A DNA stretch of 11,522 nt from Desulfobacterales bacterium (lineage in GTDB: Bacteria; Desulfobacterota; Desulfobacteria; Desulfobacterales; BuS5): NCBI GenBank assembly GCA_016735355.1, contig JAERRQ010000006.1:1-11522 (forward strand). Reading direction: 5' to 3'. Shown piece by piece: positions 1-6,471 of the stretch. How positions within the stretch are numbered: the stretch's first letter is position 1; every line of letters starts with the position of its first letter. A model generated the notes under the pieces. The model was not told where the DNA came from. It searched no databases and saw nothing but the letters and a program-made list of their open reading frames with translations. The position numbers and the translations under genes are program-made.

Positions 1-1
1 A

Positions 2-1075
2 ACCCTGGAAAAAGAACTCGATTATACTCTTGAAGCTGCTTACATGGAGCGTTTTGCCAGGCAGTTTGAGGGTGACACGCGGGTTCATGTTCCAAAAATA
101 TACAGAGAATTCATGACAAAATGTCTCCTTACCATGGAATGTATAGAGGGAGTAAAATCTTCGGATCTGGATGAATTGGAAAAAAACGGGCTGGATCGAT
201 TTAAAATAGCCCGGGTCGGTTTTGATCTCATTATGAAGCAGATTTTTGTAAATGGTTTTTTTCATGCGGATCCTCACCCTGGCAATATTTTTATATTACC
301 CGACAATATTATCTGTTTTATAGACTTCGGGATGATGGGGCGTATAAACTTAAGGAGCAGAGAGAATTTCGCAGATTTAATATTAAGCATTGTCAAGAGA
401 GATGAGATAAAAGTGGTAAATGCTATTCTCAATCTCACCGAATATGATGATTCACCGGACTACCACTCCCTGGAGAGAGATATCGCCGAATTTATGGATA
501 AATATTGTTACAGGCCTTTAAAGGAAGTGGAGCTTGGCAACCTGCTGCACCAGTTGCTTGAGGTGACTACCAGGCATCGGCTTAAGATACCTCCCGATCT
601 ATTCCTTATGATAAAGGCTTTAAGCACTATTGAAGGGCTGGGCACTAATCTGGATCCGGATTTTGATGTTGTAAAACAGGCGGCTCCTTTTGTGCGCCGA
701 TTACATTTAAACCGCTTTAACCCGCGCAGAATAGTAGAAAACATGGCTGATTCCGGGGCAGAACTTTATCATCTTCTGCAGGAGGTACCCGGTGAGGTTC
801 GCGATATACTCAAGATGATAAAACGGGGTACCATTAAAATGGAATTCGAGCATCGGGGCTTAAAGCCTATGCTCGTAACCCATGACAGGATCAGCAACAG
901 ATTGGCCTTTGCAATAGTGCTGGCATCCCTGATTATCGGGTCCGCCTTGATCGTCCTGTCGGATATTCCTCCCAAATGGCACGAAATATCCGTAATAGGT
1001 TTAATCGGATTTCTCTTTGCAGGCATTATGGGCTTCTGGCTGTTGATATCGATTTTACGAAGCGGGATGATGTAG
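2..1075 (+). CDS. ubiB: AarF/ABC1/UbiB-family atypical kinase, C-terminal part (5' end outside window)
   Basis: The reading frame is open from base 2 to a TAG at 1073-1075, giving 357 visible residues; the true start lies upstream. The visible part begins in the conserved segment before the catalytic core (E-L-D-Y-T-L-E-A-A, then M-E-R-F). The kinase-like catalytic loop HADPHPGN is at visible residues 88-95 and the metal-binding DFG at 108-110. The last ~60 residues hold two hydrophobic segments (about 302-321 and 332-352), the usual C-terminal membrane anchor. Family knowledge: these are ADP/ATP-binding atypical kinases or ATPases that support quinone biosynthesis at the membrane. Inference: in an anaerobe the quinone would be menaquinone and the substrate is unknown. 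The KxGQ motif expected upstream is not visible. The family call is firm; equivalence to E. coli UbiB is not established. Confidence 0.93.
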   Translation, partial: TLEKELDYTLEAAYMERFARQFEGDTRVHVPKIYREFMTKCLLTMECIEGVKSSDLDELEKNGLDRFKIARVGFDLIMKQIFVNGFFHADPHPGNIFILPDNIICFIDFGMMGRINLRSRENFADLILSIVKRDEIKVVNAILNLTEYDDSPDYHSLERDIAEFMDKYCYRPLKEVELGNLLHQLLEVTTRHRLKIPPDLFLMIKALSTIEGLGTNLDPDFDVVKQAAPFVRRLHLNRFNPRRIVENMADSGAELYHLLQEVPGEVRDILKMIKRGTIKMEFEHRGLKPMLVTHDRISNRLAFAIVLASLIIGSALIVLSDIPPKWHEISVIGLIGFLFAGIMGFWLLISILRSGMM

Positions 1076-1127
1076 CGTCCCCAGGGTCAGGTAAAATCCG
1101 TTATCCGTACCCGTAAAAATCGCTAAT

Positions 1128-1153
1128 CCCCATTTGAACACAAATAAATGGGG
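1128..1153 (+). terminator. Candidate terminator hairpin downstream of the UbiB-family gene
   Basis: CCCCATTT (1128-1135) pairs with AAATGGGG (1146-1153) in an 8-bp perfect stem with a 10-nt loop, followed by CTTTATGTTT. It lies 53 bp after the kinase stop codon. The U-tract is broken, so efficiency may be modest. Confidence 0.45.
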
Positions 1154-1221
1154 CTTTATGTTTGTGAATAAACAAGAAAAATTATCGACGGCACCTGAGC
1201 CCGAAGTGCTCAACAGCCGAG

Positions 1222-1251
1222 GATAAGCTGACCGCAAGAGGTCAGCTTATC
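1222..1251. terminator. Strong 12-bp hairpin between convergent genes
   Basis: GATAAGCTGACC (1222-1233) and GGTCAGCTTATC (1240-1251) form a perfect 12-bp stem with a 6-nt loop, located between the convergent kinase gene and the CNB gene (stop at 1272). It is followed on the plus strand by GGTATTTTG, and there is no clear T-run on the minus side. It probably ends or blocks transcription from one or both sides. Another nested dyad (CGGC 1189-1192/GCCG 1216-1219 around GAGC 1197-1200/GCTC 1208-1211) lies just before it. Confidence 0.5.
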
Positions 1252-1271
1252 GGTATTTTGACTTTACGTCT

Positions 1272-1727
1272 CTAACCGTAAGAAGCCTCAGTTTTTTCTT
1301 TTCCGGCAGACAAAAGATCCCTATATGCATTTCCTAATCTTTGTGTAACAACTCTCCCCAATTTTTTTAAAATTATCAGTCCTGCTTTTGGATGTTGGTC
1401 AAATATTCTGTTTAACTTATCTTTTTCAATTTTAAACACTTTGATATCCGTTGCACAAATCGCAGAAGCAGTATAGACGCCCGATTCAAACATAGCAGAC
1501 CAACCAAGAACCAGCCCGGGATCACTGTGCTTGTATACTATCGAGCCACCATTTTTTATAACCTGATCAACTGTCCCTTCTTCCAAAATGTACATGAAAT
1601 TAGCTTTTTGTCCCTTTTCACACAACAGAGTATCCTTGCTATAAGTTTCTTCTGAACAAATACCCGCTATTTCATTTATTACATCGACATCTATCCCTTT
1701 GAAAAGTTCGATTTCTGTAATAATCAT
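1272..1727 (-). CDS. Cyclic-nucleotide-binding-domain protein, stand-alone (no HTH)
   Basis: This is a 151-residue protein made almost entirely of one CNB (cNMP-binding) beta-roll domain. It starts with I-T-E-I-E-L-F-K-G, and the phosphate-binding-cassette region is G71-L-V-L-G-W-S-A-M-F...Y85-T-A-S-A. There is no helix-turn-helix or enzymatic partner, so it is not a complete CRP/FNR regulator. The canonical cassette Glu (G-E) and Arg (R-A-A) are replaced by Trp76 and Thr86, so cAMP/cGMP binding in the usual mode is doubtful. The start was chosen at 1727 because AAGGAGGAGA (1731-1740) is an excellent ribosome binding site just upstream; an in-frame ATG at 1745 would place that site inside the coding region. 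Family knowledge: such single-domain proteins are common in sulfate-reducing Desulfobacterota and mostly uncharacterised. The role here is unknown; a signal-sensing subunit is possible. Confidence 0.88.
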   Translation of the reverse strand: MIITEIELFKGIDVDVINEIAGICSEETYSKDTLLCEKGQKANFMYILEEGTVDQVIKNGGSIVYKHSDPGLVLGWSAMFESGVYTASAICATDIKVFKIEKDKLNRIFDQHPKAGLIILKKLGRVVTQRLGNAYRDLLSAGKEKTEASYG

Positions 1728-1730
1728 TTT

Positions 1731-1740
1731 TCTCCTCCTT
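1731..1740 (-). promoter_or_regulatory. Ribosome binding site that sets the CNB gene start
   Basis: The minus strand reads AAGGAGGAGA, near-perfect anti-16S complementarity, ending 3 nt before the ATG at 1727 (AGGAGG core spaced about 6 nt). It rules against the upstream in-frame ATG at 1745. Confidence 0.85.
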
Positions 1741-1743
1741 TCC

Positions 1744-1864
1744 ATAGATTTTTAGATAAATAATTTTACAAGGATATAGGGCAAAAACTAAGGTAGGCGT
1801 ACTGGTAATACGTCGACCGAAGATTTTGACCGAACGTAGTGAAATTATTTATGTGGAAATCTAT
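1744..1864 (+). repeat. Palindromic intergenic repeat element, copy A (MITE-like)
   Basis: About 120 bp bounded by imperfect ~24-bp terminal inverted repeats. The left arm AGATTTTTAGATAAATAATT (1746-1765) continues TTAC, and the right arm is GTGAAATTATTTATGTGGAAATCT in two parts (GTGAAATTATTT, then ATGTGGAAATCT to 1862). The arms match at about 20 of 24 positions. The interior carries ACAAGGATA, AGGG, a small hairpin GGCGTA(N7)TACGTC at 1796-1814, and CGACCG...AACG. The same ordered landmarks recur in copy B (9171-9252) and in part at 2309-2359. It has no coding potential. It sits directly upstream of the CNB ribosome binding site, so a transcript crossing it would fold beside the translation start. 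Confidence 0.7.
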
Positions 1865-1869
1865 ATAAT

Positions 1870-2050
1870 GAGACCATATGAAACATATTAGTTTTCATTC
1901 CGGTTCATATGAGATGAGAATTTAGGGATAACATTTTGTTCAAATAGAACAGCAAGAATAAATCAAAAGAGATCTAATGGTTCGCTTAAATTCATGTAAA
2001 ATTTAAGCCTGAGCATAGATTGAGCAACAAGTAAGTTATTCAATGGTCTC
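1870..2050. other. Gene-free stretch with nested inverted repeats upstream of the CNB gene
   Basis: No coding signal is seen. GAGACCAT (1870-1877) is the exact inverse of ATGGTCTC (2043-2050). CATATGAA (1875-1882) pairs with TTCATATG (1904-1911) and overlaps the outer arm by 3 bases, so the two pairings exclude each other. GCTTAAATT (1984-1992) and AATTTAAGC (2000-2008) form a perfect 9-bp hairpin with a 7-nt loop. The stretch could be a small mobile-element relic or a structured leader of the CNB gene; the sequence does not decide. Confidence 0.4.
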
Positions 2051-2084
2051 GCAAAGTAATAAAATTTATACGGCCATCTAATTT

Positions 2085-2113
2085 AAAATAATGAAGGATT
2101 CGATGGTTGTCAA
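2085..2113 (-). promoter_or_regulatory. Candidate sigma-70-type promoter facing the CNB gene
   Basis: On the minus strand TTGACA (2113-2108) is followed after 17 nt by TATTTT (2090-2085). The -35 is consensus and the spacing ideal. A transcript would start near 2078 and run about 350 nt through the dyads and copy A before reaching the CNB ribosome binding site at 1740. The region is AT-rich, so a chance match is possible. Confidence 0.4.
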
Positions 2114-2122
2114 TATTTTTAG

Positions 2123-2310
2123 CAGGGTAACCGCATTTGGAAATCATTCTGCCAGAACCTTCAACAAGTAATCGTTATCCCATCCGGCCATGAGCCGTTT
2201 GGACTTATACTCTTTTTTAATGAAGTTTTCTTTTTTATCATGTTCAAAGCAATATGGTTGAGCACTGTAAAATTTTTCGGGGCATTACCCTTTTTTATTC
2301 TGATTTCATC
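2123..2310 (-). pseudogene. Decayed 3' end of an ISAs1-like (DDE) transposase
   Basis: Translating the minus strand from 2301 gives R-I-K-K then GNAPKNFTVLNHIALN and M-I-K-K-K-T-S. After a frameshift in the A-rich run near 2206-2216, the next frame reads SKRLMAGWDNDYLLKVLAE and then TGA at 2146-2144. From memory these are the conserved C-terminal segments of ISAs1-family transposases (…NAP.NFAVLRHIALNLL…, …AGWD.DYLLKVL). Only about the last 50 codons survive, with one frameshift. CAGGG at 2123-2127 may mark the IS end, as ISAs1 termini tend to begin this way; that point is weaker. No other part of the IS is visible: the 5' side merges with repeat-like sequence at 2309-2359. Confidence 0.7.
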
Positions 2311-2359
2311 GCGTTATCGGTCAAAACCTTAGGTCGACGCACTACCGGCAAGCTACCGG
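2309..2359 (-). repeat. Partial, degenerate copy of the palindromic repeat, reaching the tsaB stop codon
   Basis: On the minus strand, GCGTCGACC (2340-2332), TTTTGACCGA (2325-2316) and AACGCGATGAAAT line up in order with ACGTCGACC, TTTTGACCGA and AACGTAGTGAAAT of copy A, with roughly five mismatches across the best 32 bp. The terminal arms are missing. On one side it grades into the transposase remnant; on the other it overlaps the tsaB 3' end, whose TAG (2355-2353) lies in the loop of a small dyad (ACCGG 2344-2348/CCGGT 2356-2360). Confidence 0.5.
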
Positions 2360-3051
2360 TTGGATCTCATTTTTTCCGCGTCAGACGCTCTTATATAGCT
2401 GGGTATCAGTGGGTGGGGTGTTGTATGATATTTTTTTTGCAGTTGCTCCATTCCGAGCCGTGCAATCGTCGATGCTTGAATGGTATTTTGTAAGAGAGAG
2501 GGGAAAATTGCCAGGCATCCCAGTATCGCTTTTATTTTTTGTTGATACAGGAAGGCTCCGTTTCCGATAAAAAGAGTAGGTTCATCTATTCTGGAAACTG
2601 TTTGTTCAGGAGTCATAACCGTTTCAGCAGATTCTTGTTTTACAATACTACTGTTAAATCCTGATGCGGATACAGAGTAACGCCCGCTGTAGACCTCCCC
2701 TCTGCGCGCATCAATCATGGCGCAGACATGCCCTGAAAAAGAGGATTGTGCCGCTAAAGCCTTCAGGCTTGATATGCCGGCAACCGGTTTGCCGGCCGCG
2801 GCCGCAAGCCCCTTCATCGAACTTATGCCTATGCGGAGTCCGGTAAATGTTCCCGGGCCTATGGTAACTGCGAACCCGTCTAAATCGTTTATTGTGAGGT
2901 CGGCCAGGTCAAATGCCTTTTTAATCATATCCATCAAATGCCTGGAGTGGGTCTGGCCGCTAATCAGGGTTTGCTCACATATAAGGTCGCTGTTATCTAT
3001 TAAGGCAACGCTGCAACTCCGTGTAGCAGTATCTGCTGCAAGTATTTTCAT
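2353..3051 (-). CDS. tsaB: TsaB, tRNA threonylcarbamoyladenosine (t6A) biosynthesis subunit
   Basis: This 232-residue protein belongs to the TsaB/YeaZ branch of the ASKHA fold. It begins M-K-I-L-A-A-D-T-A-T, has T-H-S-R-H near residue 34-38, the hallmark GPGTFTGLRIG at 65-75, and I-D-A-R-R-G-E-V-Y at 113-121. Length is typical (about 220-240). Family knowledge: TsaB is the non-catalytic scaffold that binds TsaD and TsaE in the complex transferring the threonylcarbamoyl group from TC-AMP to A37 of ANN-reading tRNAs. It starts 10 bp after the lon stop codon on the same strand, with no clear Shine-Dalgarno in the A-rich gap, suggesting translation coupled to lon. The ORF ends shortly after P-S-Y-I-R-A-S-D-A-E, where the family normally ends, but the last codons and stop lie in repeat-like DNA. 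Confidence 0.95.
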   Translation of the reverse strand: MKILAADTATRSCSVALIDNSDLICEQTLISGQTHSRHLMDMIKKAFDLADLTINDLDGFAVTIGPGTFTGLRIGISSMKGLAAAAGKPVAGISSLKALAAQSSFSGHVCAMIDARRGEVYSGRYSVSASGFNSSIVKQESAETVMTPEQTVSRIDEPTLFIGNGAFLYQQKIKAILGCLAIFPSLLQNTIQASTIARLGMEQLQKKYHTTPHPLIPSYIRASDAEKMRSNR

Positions 3052-3061
3052 CTATTATTGT

Positions 3062-5458
3062 TTATTTTTTTGTATTGCTTTCTTTTTTTAAAACAAGTGA
3101 GAGAGCCTTATCCATGTTTTTTACGGAAATAAATTTTATTTTTCGTTTAACATTTGCTGGTAATTCTGCGATATCCTTTTTGTTTTTTTCCGGAATTATA
3201 ATGGTATTGATTCCGGCTCTCAAAGCGCCCAGCGCCTTTTCCTTTAGCCCCCCTATCGGGAGAACCCGGCCTCTTAGGGTGATTTCCCCTGTCATGGCTA
3301 TATCTTTATTTAAAGGTTTGCCGGTTGCGGATGAAATCAGGGAAGCGGCCATAACAATTCCTGCTGAAGGCCCATCTTTTGGTATGGCGCCGGCTGGAAC
3401 ATGTATATGTATATCAAGATTTTCAAAAAAATCTTTTTTAATGCCCAAAGATTGCAGATTTGCCCTGGTATAACTAACGGCGGCTCGTGCGGATTCCTGC
3501 ATCACATCCCCAAGCTGTCCGGTTATTATGAGGTCACCCTTGCCTGATATCAGGGAGGATTCAACATATAGTACCTCTCCGCCTACCTGAGTCCAGGCAA
3601 GCCCTGTGGCCAGACCTACCTGGCTTTCTTCTTTGTCCATTTCAGGATAATATTTATGCAATCCCAGATACTGATGCAGATTGTTTTGCGTAATCTGAAA
3701 ATATTTTTTTTCTCCCTCGGCTATTCTTCGTGCTATTTTGCGGCATATTTTTTTAAGTTCACGTTCCAGGTTTCTCAAGCCCGCCTCCATGGTGTATTCC
3801 TGTATTATTTTGAGCAGAGCTCCGCTGCTTATGGAGAGGGTTTTCGGTGTAAGGCCGTTCTCGGTGATTTGACGGGGGATTAAAAATTTTTTTGCTATAA
3901 TTTGTTTTTCTTCTTCAGTATATCCTGTAAGATTAATTACTTCCATCCTGTCAAGAAGCGCTGAGGGGATTGTATCGGTTATATTTGCAGTGAGGATAAA
4001 CATTACTTTTGAAAGATCAAAGGTAATGTTCAGATAGTGATCGCTAAATTCCGAATTCTGTTCAGGATCGAGAGCTTCCAGCAATGCGGATGAAGGATCA
4101 CCACGAAAATCCGCCCCGATTTTGTCGATTTCATCCAGCATGAATACCGGATTGTTGGTGTTGCACTGCTTTAAGCCCTGTAAAATACGTCCCGGCAGTG
4201 CTCCAATATACGTGCGCCTATGACCTCTGATTTCCGCTTCATCCCGGATACCGCCAAGAGATATTCTGATAAACTTGCGTCCCATTGCCTTGGAAATAGC
4301 CTGACCCAGAGAAGTTTTGCCGACACCTGGAGGCCCGGCAAAACAGAGAATCTGCCCTTTGGCCTGGGGGTTAAGTTTTTTGACACTAATATTTTCCAGA
4401 ATACGGTCCTTTATTTTATCCAGACCATGATGTGCTGCGTTTAGTTCTTCTTTAGCTTTTTTTATATCAAGATTGTCTTTAGTCGATTTGCTCCAGGGCA
4501 GTTCGACCAGCCAGTCCAGATATGTCCGAATAACAGATGATTCGGCGGAATCAGGATGCATCAAAGAAAGACGCTTTAACTCTTTCCTGGCCGCTTTACC
4601 GGCTTCGGCAGGCATTTTAGCCTTTTTGATTTTATTTTTATATTCAGTTATTTCCTTTGATTTGTCATCGCTATCACCAAGCTCCTTGTTGATGGCTCTA
4701 ACCTGCTCTCTTAAAAAATAGTCACGCTGATTTTTGGATAGCTCCACTCTGACATCAGACTGTATTTTGGCCTGCATGGAAGAGAGCTCAAATTCTCTTG
4801 AAAGGAATTTGTTGACTTTTTTAAGACGTTTAACAGGATCGACAAGCTCAAGTAGACTTTGAGATTCTTCAATTTTTAATTTTAAGTTGGATGCAACAAG
4901 ATCGGCCAGTTTGCCTGGAGATTCAATACTCTCCAAAATAGAACTGATATCGCCTGAGAATTCATCCTTTAATTCTATTATTTTTTCGGAATGTTCTCGC
5001 ACACTACGCATTAGCGCTTCTATAGGGATTGTGATGTTCTTGACAGGCTTTTCAAAAATTACTTCCGATTTAACACGATAGAAAGATCTTTTTCGTACAT
5101 ATTTGATTATTTTTGCTTTGGCGATTCCCTGAATCAGAGCTTTAATCCTGCCGTCCGGAAGCTTAAGGATGCGAAGAATTCTGGCAATAGTGCCTATAGT
5201 GTACAGGTCATCCGGGTGTGGATCTTCTTTCAGGTGTTGCTCTTTTTGTGTGACAAGAAGGATAAAACCGTCTTTTGCAACAGCCTCATCAACAGCCCGT
5301 ACCGATATGCTGCGCCCCACAAAAAGCGGGAGCAGCATATCCGGAAAAACTACAACATCCCGAACGGCCAGTAGTGGTAGGAGATTGGGTAAGTCAATAT
5401 CTTTTTCTTCTTCTTCTTCGAGCAAGCTAATCAGATCGTCGTTGTCAGCTTCAGCCAT
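3062..5458 (-). CDS. lon: ATP-dependent protease Lon (LonA type)
   Basis: This is a full-length 798-residue Lon. The N-terminal substrate-binding domain (about 20-220) begins L-P-L-L-A-V-R-D-V-V-V-F-P, followed by a helical region. The AAA+ module has Walker A GPPGVGKT (375-382), Walker B F-M-L-D-E-I-D (439-445), sensor N492 and the D-R-M-E arginine (R504). The C-terminal serine protease domain has catalytic S698 in PKDGPSAG and K741 in G-G-L-K-E-K, 43 residues apart as in E. coli Lon (S679/K722). Role: cytosolic degradation of damaged and short-lived regulatory proteins. The start at 5458 follows AAGGAG with good spacing. The N-terminus carries an acidic run (E-E-E-E-E-K-D), a mild peculiarity. 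It is the first gene of an apparent operon with tsaB and is divergent from pilD. No CIRCE-like element was seen. Confidence 0.98.
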   Translation of the reverse strand: MAEADNDDLISLLEEEEEKDIDLPNLLPLLAVRDVVVFPDMLLPLFVGRSISVRAVDEAVAKDGFILLVTQKEQHLKEDPHPDDLYTIGTIARILRILKLPDGRIKALIQGIAKAKIIKYVRKRSFYRVKSEVIFEKPVKNITIPIEALMRSVREHSEKIIELKDEFSGDISSILESIESPGKLADLVASNLKLKIEESQSLLELVDPVKRLKKVNKFLSREFELSSMQAKIQSDVRVELSKNQRDYFLREQVRAINKELGDSDDKSKEITEYKNKIKKAKMPAEAGKAARKELKRLSLMHPDSAESSVIRTYLDWLVELPWSKSTKDNLDIKKAKEELNAAHHGLDKIKDRILENISVKKLNPQAKGQILCFAGPPGVGKTSLGQAISKAMGRKFIRISLGGIRDEAEIRGHRRTYIGALPGRILQGLKQCNTNNPVFMLDEIDKIGADFRGDPSSALLEALDPEQNSEFSDHYLNITFDLSKVMFILTANITDTIPSALLDRMEVINLTGYTEEEKQIIAKKFLIPRQITENGLTPKTLSISSGALLKIIQEYTMEAGLRNLERELKKICRKIARRIAEGEKKYFQITQNNLHQYLGLHKYYPEMDKEESQVGLATGLAWTQVGGEVLYVESSLISGKGDLIITGQLGDVMQESARAAVSYTRANLQSLGIKKDFFENLDIHIHVPAGAIPKDGPSAGIVMAASLISSATGKPLNKDIAMTGEITLRGRVLPIGGLKEKALGALRAGINTIIIPEKNKKDIAELPANVKRKIKFISVKNMDKALSLVLKKESNTKK

Positions 5459-5514
5459 TATTACTCCTTCTTGATTACGAAATTTATTATAGAAAGATAT
5501 TTTAAGATAGACTT

Positions 5515-5544
5515 ATAATATAAAACATTTATTATTTTTGCCAA
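5515..5544 (-). promoter_or_regulatory. Candidate lon promoter
   Basis: On the minus strand TTGGCA (5544-5539) is followed after 18 nt by TATTAT (5520-5515); TATATT at 16-nt spacing is an overlapping alternative. The start point would be ~50 nt before the lon ATG at 5458. No sigma-32-type heat-shock promoter is evident. Confidence 0.45.
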
Positions 5545-5545
5545 T

Positions 5546-5557
5546 ATCAATATTGAT
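5546..5557. promoter_or_regulatory. 12-bp perfect palindrome between the divergent lon and pilD promoters
   Basis: ATCAATATTGAT is a perfect palindrome lying one base from the candidate lon -35 and overlapping the candidate pilD -35 (TTGATT, 5553-5558). Its place fits an operator that could affect both genes, but AT-rich palindromes also arise by chance. Confidence 0.35.
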
Positions 5558-5579
5558 TTTTTTATGCATTTTATATAAA
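5553..5579 (+). promoter_or_regulatory. Candidate pilD promoter (weak)
   Basis: TTGATT (5553-5558), 15-nt spacer, TATAAA (5574-5579). The spacing is short, so this is a weak prediction. Confidence 0.25.
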
Positions 5580-5624
5580 TTAATAAATTTCTGAACAGGT
5601 TGCAAGTTTTAACAGGGGCTTTAT

Positions 5625-6398
5625 ATGATCAGTTTTTTTATTGAAATGATTGTTTTTTTACTCGGGTTATGTATTGGAAGTTTTTTAAATGTATGCATTT
5701 ACAGACTTCCTTTATCGAAATCGATTTCTAAGCCTTCCAGATCTGTTTGCCCTGATTGCGGATCTATAATACGTTTTTATGATAATATTCCCGTTGTGAG
5801 TTATCTTCTCTTAAAAAGGAGGTGCCGGCATTGTGGTTTTATCATACCCTTCCGTTATCCCCTGGTTGAAATTTCAAGCGGTCTTTTTGCTATTTTGATT
5901 TTAAAACAGTTTGGATTTTCCATAGATTCTTTTGTATATTTTGTTTTCATAGCCGTCCTTATCGTTGTTACCTTTATTGACTTTGATCATAGAATTATAC
6001 CGGATGTAATAACACTTCCAGGCATACCGGTTTTTTTCGGACTTTCCTTGTTGCTGCCGGAAAGCGACTGGATAAAATCGATTTTAGGCATACTTGTCGG
6101 GGGAGGAAGCCTCTTAACGGTTGCCTGGGTATATGCCTTGTTGACAGGTAAGGAGGGGATGGGGGGCGGTGATATAAAACTGCTGGCTATGGCAGGGGCT
6201 CTTGTGGGTTGGAAGGGCGTACTTTTTACAATATTTGTATCATCTGCGGCAGGCGCCTTGATTGGAATCATACTAATGCTGCGAACTCGTAAAGGTTTGA
6301 AGCTTGCTGTTCCTTTTGGCCCGTTTATATCTTTAGGTGCGGTAGTCTATATTTTTTTTGGCCCTGCTCTGATAAATTGGTATTTTAATTTGTTATAA
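5625..6398 (+). CDS. pilD: Prepilin peptidase / N-methyltransferase (type IV leader peptidase, PilD/GspO)
   Basis: This 257-residue polytopic membrane protein has the full TFPP layout. The first membrane segment (about 5-25) ends in G-S-F-L-N-V-C-I-Y-R-L-P. The cytoplasmic zinc loop has C42-x2-C45 and C67-x2-C70, associated with the bifunctional (methylating) type. Six or seven hydrophobic segments follow. The aspartyl protease residues are in F-I-D-F-D (119-121) and GMGGGD (D183). Role: cleaves the leader peptide of type IV prepilins and type II secretion pseudopilins at the inner membrane and N-methylates the new N-terminus. The start at 5625 follows AGGGG (5614-5618). Its substrates are not encoded nearby, as is common for this gene. 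thyX follows on the same strand after 70 bp. Confidence 0.97.
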   Translation: MISFFIEMIVFLLGLCIGSFLNVCIYRLPLSKSISKPSRSVCPDCGSIIRFYDNIPVVSYLLLKRRCRHCGFIIPFRYPLVEISSGLFAILILKQFGFSIDSFVYFVFIAVLIVVTFIDFDHRIIPDVITLPGIPVFFGLSLLLPESDWIKSILGILVGGGSLLTVAWVYALLTGKEGMGGGDIKLLAMAGALVGWKGVLFTIFVSSAAGALIGIILMLRTRKGLKLAVPFGPFISLGAVVYIFFGPALINWYFNLL

Positions 6399-6416
6399 CC
6401 TGAATTGAGCGGTTAG
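6397..6416 (+). repeat. 20-bp dispersed repeat, copy 1
   Basis: AACCTGAATTGAGCGGTTAG occurs here and, identically and in the same orientation, at 7890-7909. The ends include the short inverted pair TAACC/GGTTA in this copy. It overlaps the pilD stop codon (6396-6398) by two bases. Confidence 0.75.
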
Positions 6417-6455
6417 TCTTTGATTTGTCAAGGCTAAAAGTAATATTTATAAAAA

Positions 6456-6471
6456 AAGGAGATCAGGTTTG
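6456..6471 (+). promoter_or_regulatory. Ribosome binding site fixing the TTG start of thyX
   Basis: AAGGAGAT (6457-6464) precedes TTG at 6469-6471. The first downstream Met lies at codon 13, inside the conserved N-terminus, so TTG is the better start. Confidence 0.75.

Noticed and set aside
2254..2493. Plus-strand open frame crossing the transposase remnant, the repeat copy and the tsaB 3' end
   Set aside because: It spans three unrelated sequence types, lacks a ribosome binding site and resembles no family.
3075..3473. Open frame on the plus strand opposite the 3' part of lon
   Set aside because: It lies wholly antisense to a strongly conserved protease domain, has no ribosome binding site and no recognisable product.
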